A DNA stretch of 64,000 nt from Bdellovibrio sp. SKB1291214 (GTDB taxonomy: Bacteria > Bdellovibrionota > Bdellovibrionia > Bdellovibrionales > Bdellovibrionaceae), in the NCBI RefSeq assembly GCF_002209355.2, contig NZ_CP106855.1:3286001-3350000 (forward strand), given 5' to 3'. Below are positions 53,767-62,946 of the stretch, piece after piece (position 1 is the stretch's first letter; each line of letters begins with the position of its first letter). Made by a program: the position numbers and the translations under genes. The notes below the pieces were generated by a model that had not been told where the DNA came from, ran no database searches, and worked only from the letters and a program-made list of their open reading frames with translations.

Positions 53767-53964
53767 TTAATGTGAACTATTCGATTCAGATGGTGGCGGT
53801 GGAGGCGGCAAGTTCGTCGGGAATGCCGAAGCTGGGGTTCCGCAAGCCGCCGCGGTCTCAGCCCCGGTAGCAGGCTTACAGTGGACAGAGCGTCTGCCAA
53901 TGTTAAAGGCTGCAAGTGCCACGATAATCAAAGCCAAAATCCAAAGAGCGATATTTTTATTCAT
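53767..53964 (-). CDS. Small signal-anchored protein with proline-rich tail
   Basis: 65 residues. An N-terminal helix IALWILALIIVALAAFNIG is followed by a short soluble part with two cysteines (VHCKPA, AACGTP) and a Pro/Ser tail (LPPPPPPSESNSSH). No family recognised. The start lies 1 bp after the stop of the HAD-IG gene, on the same strand, so it is part of that operon. It is small but has a proper start context. Confidence 0.6.
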   Translation of the reverse strand: MNKNIALWILALIIVALAAFNIGRRSVHCKPATGAETAAACGTPASAFPTNLPPPPPPSESNSSH

Positions 53965-53965
53965 A

Positions 53966-55339
53966 TTAGTAAATCTCGTGGGCTAGAGGTCTACGTGGTG
54001 CGCGGAAGTAAGTTCTTGGAGATAGCTCCAAAAGATCCGCCAGCTTTTCCATATACACGCACGCGTAACGATCCAACTGATAGGCGAAATAACTTTCTTC
54101 GTTACCAGCTCTCATCAATTGACCCCAGTTCGCATTATATAGCGCCTGTTGCTTTTTGATATGAGCACTGATTTGACCATCGATCTCTGAAATACTTTTT
54201 TGCAGAGTTTCGACTTGTGACTCGTTGAAGTCGGCAGACTTTTCAATTTTACGAGTCATGATTTCGGTCAACTCATCTTCCAATGGTTCTTTTTTGCGCA
54301 TCAATGTTTCAATTTCTTGATTGATAGGCTCAGCTTTTCTGTTTTTTTCAACTTCAGAATCAAGCTCCTCGATAACCATCGCTGTTCTCCAGTTACAATC
54401 CTTTTTCAAACGAAGGATATCCCCATAGATATGGTCGCCGATGTAAAGAATATCATCACCATTCAAATCAAGGTCTGCAGTAAACTTCTTAGCATTACCA
54501 CCTTGGTAAATGCCCGGAGTCAGCTTGCCTTCCATGTTAGTCATAGAGCCGTCAGCTGGGTTCACGCGCAGATACTTTTGATTTTCGTAGAAGAACTTCG
54601 GCTTAGAGGCAAAGGTTATCACGAACTCAAAAAGGTCTGCCCATGATTTGTATTCTTTCAGAAAAGGCTGAACCGCATAGTCCAAAAGCAGTTTCGTGTA
54701 GTGATAATCAGAATTCGTCAAAACGAAGATCTTTTTACCATGGCGACGGAACTTTTCAAGGTTCGCAACCAGTCCCGGGTCTTTGATGATGTAGTGATCC
54801 AAATTCTTTTTAACTTCGTCTTTCAAAGAACCATCACGGTGAGCTTCATCCAAAGCATCCAAAACATCGTCAGCAATCTGAACGTATTCTGGATATTTGT
54901 TCGCTGTATCCGTGTCTTTCAACTCAACGATTTGACCGATCAGGTTCGCCAACGAGATGGAGAACGAGGTATCGACAGCCAAATAGTCTGTGTTCGAAAG
55001 ATCGATGTAAGTCGATTTATAAAGTTTTTGGTGAGTTTTGAAATCAAGTGGTTTCAAACCATGATAGCTCGCACGGATCGCCGTGTAGCGATTCAATTTC
55101 AAAAGATTTCCCATCTTACGGTCGATGACAAGTCCGCGGATCGCGAAGTTATAATCAAACGTCAGCTTGCGCAGAGTTTCTGGATAGCCACGTTTGACCA
55201 ATTTATCGATCATCGTCGTGTGCGAAAGTCTTTCGAAGTTTTCGGAGTTATAGCGAACCAACGTGTGGTCCATGTCGACACCGATGTAACGAATCTTTTT
55301 AAGATTCAAGGTTCTGTTAACAAATACTTTTCCTGGCAT
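53966..55339 (-). CDS. HAD-IG family 5'-nucleotidase (cytosolic purine nucleotidase-like)
   Basis: 457 residues. HAD motif I is YIGVDMDHTLVRY with nucleophile D22 and D24, motif II FVLTNSDYHYTKL, motif IV ILYIGDHIYGDIL. The middle has a characteristic LFEFVITFASKPKFFYENQ. Family members dephosphorylate IMP/GMP-type purine nucleotides. The C-terminal ~130 residues contain a long charged coiled coil before a typical YFAYQLDRYACVYMEKLADL. No signal peptide. It lies 5 bp after the rhodanese gene. Confidence 0.9.
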   Translation of the reverse strand: MPGKVFVNRTLNLKKIRYIGVDMDHTLVRYNSENFERLSHTTMIDKLVKRGYPETLRKLTFDYNFAIRGLVIDRKMGNLLKLNRYTAIRASYHGLKPLDFKTHQKLYKSTYIDLSNTDYLAVDTSFSISLANLIGQIVELKDTDTANKYPEYVQIADDVLDALDEAHRDGSLKDEVKKNLDHYIIKDPGLVANLEKFRRHGKKIFVLTNSDYHYTKLLLDYAVQPFLKEYKSWADLFEFVITFASKPKFFYENQKYLRVNPADGSMTNMEGKLTPGIYQGGNAKKFTADLDLNGDDILYIGDHIYGDILRLKKDCNWRTAMVIEELDSEVEKNRKAEPINQEIETLMRKKEPLEDELTEIMTRKIEKSADFNESQVETLQKSISEIDGQISAHIKKQQALYNANWGQLMRAGNEESYFAYQLDRYACVYMEKLADLLELSPRTYFRAPRRPLAHEIY

Positions 55340-55344
55340 AATTC

Positions 55345-55710
55345 TTATCTTTCAACAGGCAGTTGCAATTCATTCCAATGAAGCATTCCGCCCAGCATAT
55401 TAAATACGTTCGTAAATCCATTCATCTTCGCAAAAGCAGTTGCGCGAGCTGAACGAGCTCCGCTGCGGCAGATGAACACAATTGTTTGGTCTTTAGGTAG
55501 GTCTTCCAAATGATCCGGAAGAGTGTCGAGCACTAACAACTCTGAACCTGGAACGTGGCCAAGTTCTCCAGTGTATTCGTCAGGCTGACGAACATCGATC
55601 ATTTTTACTTTAGACATGTTTTGGTGAAGTTCAGCGGGAGCAATATCGTGAACATCTTCAAAATTTGGATTCTCAGTTTTTGATGTGAATTCGTAAACCT
55701 TCACTGTCAT
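55345..55710 (-). CDS. Single-domain rhodanese-like protein
   Basis: 121 residues. The rhodanese core includes KVKMIDVRQPDEYTGELGHV, the active-site loop VFICRSGARSARA with catalytic Cys81, and the closing NMLGGMLHWNE. It transfers sulfur or handles persulfides. It is followed by the HAD-IG and the small anchored gene, all on one strand with 1-5 bp gaps. Confidence 0.92.
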   Translation of the reverse strand: MTVKVYEFTSKTENPNFEDVHDIAPAELHQNMSKVKMIDVRQPDEYTGELGHVPGSELLVLDTLPDHLEDLPKDQTIVFICRSGARSARATAFAKMNGFTNVFNMLGGMLHWNELQLPVER

Positions 55711-55832
55711 CGTAAAAGCCCTCCTAGAGCCAAGACTGTTATCATATCAGTCCAGGAGGTTGGCTTCAAGAGATGCCCCCTGACATATGAGGAAATCTGA
55801 TAATTTCCTCGACAAGGGGCGGTGAGAAGCGG

Positions 55833-57833
55833 TTACCAGATTTGGACTCTCTCGGCCTCAGGTAGGGTCATTTTATCGCCTGGTTTGCATTGGAAAGCTT
55901 CTGCAAAGCCAGGTTGGTGTTTTACTTGTTCATTGATGCGGGCAATGCCTGATGCATGCGGGTCCGTTTTTCTTTTCAATTTCTCAAAATCAGGTCGAGA
56001 AACTGTGCACCACAAGCGAGCGTAACCCGTAAAGAATGTCCTTTTGTCTTCGAGACTTCCTTTGTTTTGAGGGAAAGCTGCGTTGTAAGCAAACGTCAAT
56101 CCAACCAAGTCGGCCACGTTTTCACCCAAAGTCAGTTTACCGTCGTGCTCGATTTTGTTGAATTGCTCAACCATGCGCTCGCCACGTTTGGAAAATTCGA
56201 CCAAGTCTTTATCTTTCATCCATTCACGTAAAGCTCCAGCTGAATCAAATTTTGAACCCTTGTCATCGATACCGTGACCAAGTTCATGACCAATCACCGC
56301 GCCAACGGCGCCCAGGTTTTCGATCATGCTGCCGTCTTTGTTATAGAATGGATACTGCAAGATACCGATAGGCAGTACGAATTTATTTTCTGTCGGGGAG
56401 TAGTAAGCATTCACAGTCAAAGGGCCCATACCCCAGGCATCTTTATTGTTTGGCTCCGTCAACTCGTGCAGCATTTTGCTGTAGTTTGCTTCCGCTAACA
56501 GTCGATCATTCACCATCATATCTGTTTTTGAATAACGACGAATGGGCGTGAAGTCCCACTCCCGGTCGTTGTGGGGTTTTACTAACTGCAAACGAGCCGT
56601 TTTGATTTTCTTAATCGCTTCTTTGCGAGCCTCTTTGGAAAGCCATTTGTTGTTTTCAAGGCCCGCCAAAATGCTTTCGCGGATTTTTGTTCCCAGCTCT
56701 TGAACTTTAGCTTCGTCAAAGTTTGGGAACATTTTATCAATCAGGGCAGCATCAAGTTCTTTATCAAAGTTGCCCATAACCTCTTCGGTACAACGCTCTT
56801 GGCGTTCAGCACGTTTTTCAGGCCCTCCGAAATACTTTTTATTAAACGCAAAACGCTGTTCATAGAATTTCGTGTAACCGTCATCCAAGTAAGGATAAAC
56901 CGATTTTCTAAGAGCTACGTCTTTCCAGACTGATAGGGGGCGTTTTGCGATTTCAGCATTTACAAAATCAGTGCCCTCGAAAAGTGGGATTGAAACCAAA
57001 GCTGTTTTGGGAGTCTTTTTAAACAAGATATCCAATTTCAAGTTCGGGTACTTTTTCAAAACCTCTTCTTGAGTTGCAATATGTCTTTCAGAGAAACGTT
57101 CGCGACGTTGAGCGGGAGTGGGATAAACCTTTGCGAAATCCTTTTCAACCTCGATGACGGCTTTCGCGCGGTCTTCGGCTTTGCCATCTTTGCCTTTTGG
57201 ATCAACGTTCTTGAAAAATGCCGTCAAAAGTTTCTGATAGTCTTTCATCAATTCAGGTTGGTCATAGTATTTCTGATCAGGCAATCCCATCAGGTTTCCA
57301 AAAAGACCGACATTCAATTTGTTAGAATCGTCTGGATCAGGATAGCTCCACATACTTGCAAGAGAAAACTGCCCGCCTTTGGATTGCTGTTGGTTTAAAT
57401 AGGTGACCAGGTCTTCCCACGTCTCAAGTCCTTTAAGGGCTTTTTGCACACGTTTTACTTCTTCTTTTTCAGCTGCAGCGCGGGCTTTGGGATTCATGCA
57501 TGACATATAGAAATCACGCAGTTGCTCTGTGCGCTCGTTCAAATCTTTGGCTTCTGGAAGATCTGCCATGAACTTCTTTTTGGTTTCTAAAATTCTTTCA
57601 GCAGAATCGCTAAAGGCAAAATCATGATAGCTGCGATCTGGGCGAAGTTTAAATGACGCCTTAACGTCCGTGCAAACATAAGCTTCGAAATCCTCACAAG
57701 GATTTACTTTGGTATTTAGGGGAAATTCACGTTTTTCTGGAATTTCAGAAGAAGGGCCTTTGGGAGCGTTTGCAGCGAAGGAAAACTGAGCAGTCAGACT
57801 CGCTGCCATCAAAATCAATAAAGAGCGATTCAT
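55833..57833 (-). CDS. M13 family zinc metallopeptidase (PepO/neprilysin-like), exported
   Basis: 666 residues. The signal peptide MNRSLLILMAASLTAQFSFA is followed by an N-terminal NPCEDFEAYVCTD stretch. The zinc motif H-E-x-x-H is in AVIGHELGHGIDDKG, the third ligand is in LTLGENVADLVGL, and the substrate motif N-A-Y-Y-S-P is NAYYSPTENKFVLP, all intact. It cuts peptides up to about 40 residues on the amino side of hydrophobic residues in the periplasm. It fits a predator's peptide uptake together with the M28 enzyme. It lies alone on its strand. Confidence 0.94.
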   Translation of the reverse strand: MNRSLLILMAASLTAQFSFAANAPKGPSSEIPEKREFPLNTKVNPCEDFEAYVCTDVKASFKLRPDRSYHDFAFSDSAERILETKKKFMADLPEAKDLNERTEQLRDFYMSCMNPKARAAAEKEEVKRVQKALKGLETWEDLVTYLNQQQSKGGQFSLASMWSYPDPDDSNKLNVGLFGNLMGLPDQKYYDQPELMKDYQKLLTAFFKNVDPKGKDGKAEDRAKAVIEVEKDFAKVYPTPAQRRERFSERHIATQEEVLKKYPNLKLDILFKKTPKTALVSIPLFEGTDFVNAEIAKRPLSVWKDVALRKSVYPYLDDGYTKFYEQRFAFNKKYFGGPEKRAERQERCTEEVMGNFDKELDAALIDKMFPNFDEAKVQELGTKIRESILAGLENNKWLSKEARKEAIKKIKTARLQLVKPHNDREWDFTPIRRYSKTDMMVNDRLLAEANYSKMLHELTEPNNKDAWGMGPLTVNAYYSPTENKFVLPIGILQYPFYNKDGSMIENLGAVGAVIGHELGHGIDDKGSKFDSAGALREWMKDKDLVEFSKRGERMVEQFNKIEHDGKLTLGENVADLVGLTFAYNAAFPQNKGSLEDKRTFFTGYARLWCTVSRPDFEKLKRKTDPHASGIARINEQVKHQPGFAEAFQCKPGDKMTLPEAERVQIW

Positions 57834-57933
57834 AAGAGTCCTTTCAAATGATGCTTGAATATTTCATGACCCTTTGCTGTGAAAGGCAACACAATCTTGC
57901 TATGGCAGTACCTCGGTGGCATGATCCTTTTTT

Positions 57934-59184
57934 ATGACAAAAACCACTGTGGAACTTTCACCTGAACAAGCAAATGCTTTGGATCTTTTAAGGTCCGGGG
58001 AAAATGTTTTTCTGACCGGTGGCGCAGGCAGTGGGAAAAGTTTTTTAATTCGTCAGTTTATGCGCGAACTTGACCCGAAGACGATGCCTATTCTGGCAAG
58101 CACTGGAGCTGCTGCCGTCTTGTTGGGTGGACGAACTTTTCATAGTTTCTTTGGACTTGGAATTATGGAAGGTGGTCCTGACTCCACTTATCAACGTGCT
58201 TCTAAAGATACGAAATTAATGGCACGACTGCGCAAGGTCGAGGGCGTAATTATCGATGAGATTTCAATGATTCCCGGTCAGGCGTTGATGATCGCGGAAG
58301 CTCTCTCACAAAAAGCGCGAGAATCAAATTTACCGTGGGGTGGGATGCGCATCATCGCCGTTGGGGATTTTGCTCAGTTGCCACCTGTAACTCACAGTGG
58401 TCCCAGAGATTGGTGTTTTTTGAATCCCGTTTGGAACCAAACTGGATTTCAATCTGTGATGCTTTCACACAATCAGCGTGTGTCAGATAATCTATTTTTG
58501 GATGTTCTAAGTGATGTTCGCCACGGTCTGGTCACAGAGCGAGTGCGTGATTTTTTGAACGAACATTTACGCGACCACGATCACGATGATCCCGGCACAA
58601 GATTATTTCCAAGAAAAGCCGACGCAGAGGAATTCAATCAAAGAAAGCTCACCGAGATTAACGAGGAAGAGATCACTATTGATTCCATTTATTTTGGTTC
58701 TGAAAAACACGTCGACATTTTAATGAAGTCGGCTCCCGTTCCAATCAAGCTGACCTTAAAGCTTGGCTGTCGTGTGATGTTTTTGCAAAATGATCCGCAA
58801 AAGCGGTGGGTGAATGGGACGCGTGGTGTGATCACTGATATCGCAGCCGATGAAATCACCGTTAAAAAAGATGGTGGTCGGGAAGTCAGCGTCGACAAAG
58901 TTTCATTCGCGCTGCAAGATGCAGAAGGCAACGTCATGGCGCAAGTGATTCAGTTTCCGCTGACTCTTGCTTATGCAACGACGATTCATAAAAGTCAGGG
59001 CGCTACTCTGGATGATTTGTGGTGTAATTTAAGTCGTCTGTGGGAACCGGGGCATGCTTACGTCGCATTGTCGCGGTTAAAATCTTCACAAGGCTTGCAT
59101 TTGATCGGGTGGAACCCACGATCCATCATCGTGGACCCCAAGGTTTTAGAGTTCTATAGAAATCTTGAAACTCTTGGTTCTTAG
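57934..59184 (+). CDS. Pif1-like DNA helicase (AAA/SF1B type)
   Basis: 416 residues. Walker A VFLTGGAGSGKSFLI, motif Ia ILASTGAAAVLLGG, Walker B VIIDEISMI, motif III GDFAQLPPV, the later LKLGCRVMFLQND and the C-terminal TLAYATTIHKSQGAT and YVALSRLKSSQGL, which are the Pif1/RecD-like motifs. The protein is short with no extra domains. It probably unwinds 5'-3' and resolves G-quadruplex or R-loop structures. It ends by overlapping the small gene at 59181-59300 by 4 bp. Confidence 0.92.
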   Translation: MTKTTVELSPEQANALDLLRSGENVFLTGGAGSGKSFLIRQFMRELDPKTMPILASTGAAAVLLGGRTFHSFFGLGIMEGGPDSTYQRASKDTKLMARLRKVEGVIIDEISMIPGQALMIAEALSQKARESNLPWGGMRIIAVGDFAQLPPVTHSGPRDWCFLNPVWNQTGFQSVMLSHNQRVSDNLFLDVLSDVRHGLVTERVRDFLNEHLRDHDHDDPGTRLFPRKADAEEFNQRKLTEINEEEITIDSIYFGSEKHVDILMKSAPVPIKLTLKLGCRVMFLQNDPQKRWVNGTRGVITDIAADEITVKKDGGREVSVDKVSFALQDAEGNVMAQVIQFPLTLAYATTIHKSQGATLDDLWCNLSRLWEPGHAYVALSRLKSSQGLHLIGWNPRSIIVDPKVLEFYRNLETLGS

Positions 59185-59300
59185 AATATCCACATCAGGT
59201 CGCGCAACATACCGATTGTAAAGAGTATTGCTAGGGAGTTGATGACCATCATCAAGTAATACCAGCGGGGCTGCTCTTCCTTTTTAACCTTGCTGCTCAT
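59181..59300 (-). CDS. Small membrane protein (39 residues)
   Basis: A 39-codon frame from ATG 59300 to TAA 59183-59181. It has a charged head (MSSKVKKEEQPRW) and one hydrophobic helix (YYLMMVINSLAILFTIGML), ending RDLMWIF. AGGGGG lies ~10 nt upstream and a good promoter (TTAACA-18 bp-TATAAT, 59369-59340) ~40 nt upstream. It is convergent with the helicase gene and overlaps its last 4 bp. No known family can be judged at this length. Confidence 0.6.
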   Translation of the reverse strand: MSSKVKKEEQPRWYYLMMVINSLAILFTIGMLRDLMWIF

Positions 59301-59339
59301 GATGCTAAATCCCCCTATATAAGTAATTATCGGTTAATA

Positions 59340-59369
59340 ATTATAAATTCTTTCTAGTTTGTTTGTTAA
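59340..59369 (-). promoter_or_regulatory. Sigma-70-like promoter for the small membrane protein gene
   Basis: On the minus strand TTAACA (59369-59364) and TATAAT (59345-59340) are 18 bp apart. The -10 is perfect. The transcript would begin ~33 nt before the ATG. Confidence 0.55.
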
Positions 59370-59449
59370 AAAACGTTAAAATCCTCAGGATTGAAATCGC
59401 CTCATTTTGAGACTAAGCTGGGAGCCGGAATTTACGCGGGAGAGACCCC

Positions 59450-60637
59450 TTGGATCAAATGATAAGCCTTACACCCCCAGTCCGTGGAACCCCTCTGTCA
59501 GCGGATGCTGCTATGGCATTAGCCATCAGTGAGGCATACAAAGGTGCTACTCGTGTCAGTCCTAATCCACTTGTAGGATGTGTGGTTCTTGATTCCACAG
59601 GATGCTTTTTGGCGGCTGGTCACCACGAGTTTTACGGCGGTCCCCATGCGGAAGTGAACGCTGTTAAAAATCTTTCCTCGGCAGAACTTAAAGGCGCTCA
59701 CGTGATCGTAACTCTTGAGCCTTGTGCTCATGAAGGTAAGACTCCTTCATGCGCTAAGATGCTGGCAACTCTGCCAATTAAAAAAGTCACATTCGGTTTG
59801 ATCGATCCAAATCCATTGGTGGCTGGGCAAGGTGCGGAAATCTTACGTCAAGTAGGCATCGAAGCCGATGTTTATCAAGGCAGCGATTTGAAACTTGATC
59901 AAGAGATGCGCATAAAGCTTGAAGAAGTCTGTGAAGCATTTCTTTGGAATTTCCGTCACAAAAAAGTTTTTGTCGCTTTAAAAATGGCAAGCTCCCTAGA
60001 TGGACAAGTCGCTTTGAAATCGGGCGAAAGTCAGTGGATCACGGGCTCGGAATCTCGAGAATATGTTCACTATTTGCGAGCAAGTTATGATGGCTTGTTA
60101 GTAGGTAAAGGCACTATTGATTTTGATAACCCGTCACTGAATATTCGTCATCCGCATATCGAAAAGAAAAACAAAGTCATCGTCATCGATGGCGAAGGTG
60201 AACTGCTGCAAAAATATTCTGATCTGAAGGTGGCCGCCGCTCATACTTCAGAAAATGTGTTTTGGTGTGTTGCCGAAGAACTTAAGGAAGATATTTTAAA
60301 GAAAGCCAAGCACCTGACTGACGGACCTCAGTTGGTTTTTGTGAAAACAAAAATGGGCGGCGATTTAGATTTGGAAGATCTTTTAGCTCAACTTTACAAA
60401 CAAGGATTCAGATCCATATTGGTTGAAGGGGGCGCTTTGACGGCAAGTAGTTTTGTCCAAAGCAAACTCGTAAACCGTCTTTATATGTTCCAAGCTCCAA
60501 TAATTATGGGAGCAGGTGGCTCGAGATCGTGGACCGAGACAATGAGGATTGATGAAATGAAAGACAAAATCTTCGTTCAGCATCCAACCTATAAGACATT
60601 TGGAAACGATTTTATGATCACCGGGAGAATTGAATAA
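59450..60637 (+). CDS. ribD: Riboflavin biosynthesis protein RibD
   Basis: 395 residues. Deaminase domain (1-145): zinc motif HAEV in YGGPHAEVNAVKNL and P-C-A-H-x8-C in LEPCAHEGKTPSCAKML. Reductase domain (~160-395): VALKMASSLDGQVALKSGESQWITG, RASYDGLLVGKGTIDFDNPSL and LVEGGALTASSFV. It does the second and third steps of riboflavin synthesis. The TTG at 59450 is used because GGAG (59439-59442) is ~7 nt upstream; the next ATG (59459) is too far from it. No FMN riboswitch is seen upstream. No other rib gene follows. Confidence 0.95.
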   Translation: MDQMISLTPPVRGTPLSADAAMALAISEAYKGATRVSPNPLVGCVVLDSTGCFLAAGHHEFYGGPHAEVNAVKNLSSAELKGAHVIVTLEPCAHEGKTPSCAKMLATLPIKKVTFGLIDPNPLVAGQGAEILRQVGIEADVYQGSDLKLDQEMRIKLEEVCEAFLWNFRHKKVFVALKMASSLDGQVALKSGESQWITGSESREYVHYLRASYDGLLVGKGTIDFDNPSLNIRHPHIEKKNKVIVIDGEGELLQKYSDLKVAAAHTSENVFWCVAEELKEDILKKAKHLTDGPQLVFVKTKMGGDLDLEDLLAQLYKQGFRSILVEGGALTASSFVQSKLVNRLYMFQAPIIMGAGGSRSWTETMRIDEMKDKIFVQHPTYKTFGNDFMITGRIE

Positions 60638-61044
60638 TGGATACAATGACAGCCGACCTTCTTCCGACTTCTAAATACCGTTGGGTTCGTGCATCCGATG
60701 GAGCTTTGGCGGGGGTTTGCAAAGGTCTAGCCCAGGCATTTGAAATCGAAACTTGGATACTGCGCGTCATTTGGCTGGTTGCCATTTTTTGGGTTGGGAC
60801 CGGGGTGCTCTTATATTTAATCCTATGGTGGACACTGCCGCGCGTCGACAGACTGGACCATGCTCTAGATAGAAAGGTCTTAGGGGTGTGTGGTAGGATA
60901 GCGATGAGATACCAGCTCGAGGTCGGAGTGGTTCGCACCACGGCCGTCCTTTTTTTATGCGTCACTTTCGGAGCTGCGATCTTGGTTTACGGGCTTTGCT
61001 ACTTTCTTATTCCGGACGCCCCTAAATCAGTAAAGTCGCCTTAG
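60637..61044 (+). CDS. Tandem PspC-domain membrane protein
   Basis: 135 residues with two PspC repeats: residues ~14-68 (WVRASDGALAGVCKGLAQAFEIETWILRV, ending in LWWTLPRVD) and ~78-128 (KVLGVCGRIAMRYQLEVGVVRTT, ending in YFLIPDAP). Each has one or two helices. PspC is the membrane sensor of phage-shock response; no other psp gene is seen. Its ATG overlaps the ribD stop (TAATG), so the two are co-translated. Confidence 0.85.
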   Translation: MDTMTADLLPTSKYRWVRASDGALAGVCKGLAQAFEIETWILRVIWLVAIFWVGTGVLLYLILWWTLPRVDRLDHALDRKVLGVCGRIAMRYQLEVGVVRTTAVLFLCVTFGAAILVYGLCYFLIPDAPKSVKSP

Positions 61045-61068
61045 GGCGCAGGAGTTAATTTTTAATAT

Positions 61069-61485
61069 ATGGGTGATGACAGTAATAGGTCGATCGTAAG
61101 TTCCCTGAAAAATGAGTGGGCTTTATTTTGGGAGGCCTTTCACGGTGATGAACAAGTCACTGAAGAAACCAAAAATGCTTTTGAAAATGGAAAATTGGAA
61201 GTTTTAAGCCTGAACCAAGTCCGTGAAATCACAAAAGCTTTGATTGAAGATCGTAAGCGCATCAATCAAAAGCTTGAGACCCTGACTAAGGAAATCGATT
61301 TGAATTCTGCAAAGCTGGAAAGCTTGCGTTTGGTCGGAGCGGAAGAACAACAAACCATGTCTCGTATTCACGAGCTGAACGACATGGGCCAGGCCTTCGC
61401 AATAGCTCTTCAAAAAATCGACGAACAGCTCCGCGCCGTTCGCGATAAAGAAATCGAAATCCAAGAAGAAGAAGCCAGCCTCTAA
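61069..61485 (+). CDS. Coiled-coil protein of unknown function
   Basis: 138 residues, soluble, no signal peptide. An N-terminal NEWALFWEAFHGDEQVTE is followed by a ~90-residue heptad-like coil (ITKALIEDRKRINQKLETL to KEIEIQEEEASL). No family recognised. It lies 24 bp after the PspC gene on the same strand and is closed by a terminator, so it is probably the last gene of the ribD operon. Confidence 0.7.
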   Translation: MGDDSNRSIVSSLKNEWALFWEAFHGDEQVTEETKNAFENGKLEVLSLNQVREITKALIEDRKRINQKLETLTKEIDLNSAKLESLRLVGAEEQQTMSRIHELNDMGQAFAIALQKIDEQLRAVRDKEIEIQEEEASL

Positions 61486-61511
61486 CGCCGCATGAACTGC
61501 GGCGCTTTCTA
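61486..61511. terminator. Terminator between convergent genes
   Basis: The stem CGCCGCA (61486-61492) / TGCGGCG (61498-61504) is followed by CTTTCTATTT, a weak T-tract. It touches the stop of the DUF4337 gene. Confidence 0.7.
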
Positions 61512-62054
61512 TTTGATAAAAAGGAATGAGATAAAAAGAAGTGATCCGATCAGTCCTGATCCAGATCCCATGAAAAAGAAAAACTTTTTACGGGTCAGAA
61601 CGCCGATCGCGATAATAGCGATTGCCACCTGAAAGAATGTAACGGCCATGGCCAGGCGTTCGTGTTGGTGAAGTTTTAGTTCACTCATTTCCTCTTTCTC
61701 TTTAGCGTCTTCAAAGATCTTTTCTTGATCAGTTTTATACTTTTCGATCTTTTCCTTGATCGTCACTAATTTGGCAGCATCGGTTTGCGGATTCATCTCC
61801 AGACGGAATTCCTGCAAAGCACCCTTAATACCCTTGGCCTGATAGTATGACCACTGGTCAGAGGATTTGATCTGTTCGATCATAGCCTCGTTCGAATAAT
61901 GACCCGCAAGCAAGGCACAAATAGCAGCACAGACAGCCAGGATCGCCGACAGAACAGCGCTCACATTAATCAGCTTACTGTCGCCTCCGCCATGAAGCGC
62001 ATGATGTTGAATGTGTTCTTGAGTTTGTTCCAAAGGTACTTCGATTTCTTCCAT
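61509..62054 (-). CDS. DUF4337 family membrane protein
   Basis: 181 residues. One helix near ~28-50 (NVSAVLSAILAVCAAICALLAGH), a charged coiled region (EKIEKYKTDQEKIFEDAKEKEE), then two C-terminal helices (AMAVTFFQVAIAIIAIGVLT, GSGSGLIGSLLFISFLF). The order and the middle SSDQWSYYQAKGIK fit DUF4337, function unknown. It faces the ribD operon across a terminator. Confidence 0.85.
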   Translation of the reverse strand: MEEIEVPLEQTQEHIQHHALHGGGDSKLINVSAVLSAILAVCAAICALLAGHYSNEAMIEQIKSSDQWSYYQAKGIKGALQEFRLEMNPQTDAAKLVTIKEKIEKYKTDQEKIFEDAKEKEEMSELKLHQHERLAMAVTFFQVAIAIIAIGVLTRKKFFFFMGSGSGLIGSLLFISFLFIK

Positions 62055-62160
62055 AGCAAAAATGGTAGCATCGAGTTTTTCTTAACAAAAGTTAAGAAAA
62101 AGGTTACAGCCGATTTTTTGATGCGCAATGCATTTAAAAAACCGGCAGAGACCTTTGGGA

Positions 62161-62946
62161 TTAACGGTCGCGGTTTTTCATTTCTTTCCATTCGCGGAGT
62201 TTGCGGATGGATTGTTGGAGGACTGTTTCTAGGATTACCAACTCTTTTTTAGTTGGTGTGTTTTGCAAAAGCATACGGCGTAAAACTGTGAAGGCGTTGA
62301 TCTTACGTTGTTTCGTTAGATCGAAACCCATTTCTTCGATCCAGGTTTTTAAAGTTTGTTCGGGATCAATACCTTGGATGCCTTGAGGAGCTCTGCGCTT
62401 TTTGCCACCGTCCAATTTTGTACGGTCGCCCCCCCACGCTTTACGTAGAGAGAACATTCCTAACAAAGTAGCTTGGGCTAGGTTTAAGCTCCAGTTTGCG
62501 CCAAAGGTTGGAAGGCACGCGCAAAAGTTAGCGTATTCTAAATCCTCACCAGCGAGGCCCCAGTCCTCGGGACCGAAGATCAGATGAATTGTATAAGGCT
62601 CGTCGGATTCGTGCTGGAACTGAGGAGAGTTTTCTTTGATGTCAGCTAAGACATCGTCGATGTCGCGGACTTGGCGACCTTTGCCATCACGAGCGGTGAA
62701 AGCAATTTTGATACTTTCGGGCTCGTTCGCCATGAACTCGGCCCAGGATTTGTAAGTGGTGCGATTTTGTAGACCGTTTTGGCCAGTCGCTGCCGCCTGT
62801 TGTGCTTCGTAAGTCAGCTCGCACTTAGGGTCAATCATCACGAGCTTTTCGCAACCCATGTTACTCATTGCACGTGAAGTGGCACCAACATTTCGCTCGT
62901 AGATTGTGCGCACCAAAACAATGCGCACTTCAAAGGGACGTTTCAT
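62161..62946 (-). CDS. SPOUT RNA methyltransferase, TrmJ-like
   Basis: 261 residues. SPOUT motifs: VRTIYERNVGATSRAMSNMG (motif 1), LIFGPEDWGLAGEDLEYANF (motif 2, SAM knot) and PTFGANWSLNLAQATLLGMF (motif 3). TrmJ makes 2'-O-methyl at position 32 of tRNA; the resemblance supports but does not prove this. The C-terminal ~60 residues form helices not in all TrmJ proteins. Directly joined to the upstream hydroxylase-like gene (no gap), so they share an mRNA. Confidence 0.85.
   Translation of the reverse strand: MKRPFEVRIVLVRTIYERNVGATSRAMSNMGCEKLVMIDPKCELTYEAQQAAATGQNGLQNRTTYKSWAEFMANEPESIKIAFTARDGKGRQVRDIDDVLADIKENSPQFQHESDEPYTIHLIFGPEDWGLAGEDLEYANFCACLPTFGANWSLNLAQATLLGMFSLRKAWGGDRTKLDGGKKRRAPQGIQGIDPEQTLKTWIEEMGFDLTKQRKINAFTVLRRMLLQNTPTKKELVILETVLQQSIRKLREWKEMKNRDR

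Noticed and set aside
54701-55381. 226-codon plus-strand frame inside the HAD-IG gene
   Set aside because: Lies fully inside a clear HAD nucleotidase with intact motifs; product has no recognisable features.
59185-59449. Possible FMN riboswitch before ribD
   Set aside because: The conserved RFN core and its arms are not present.
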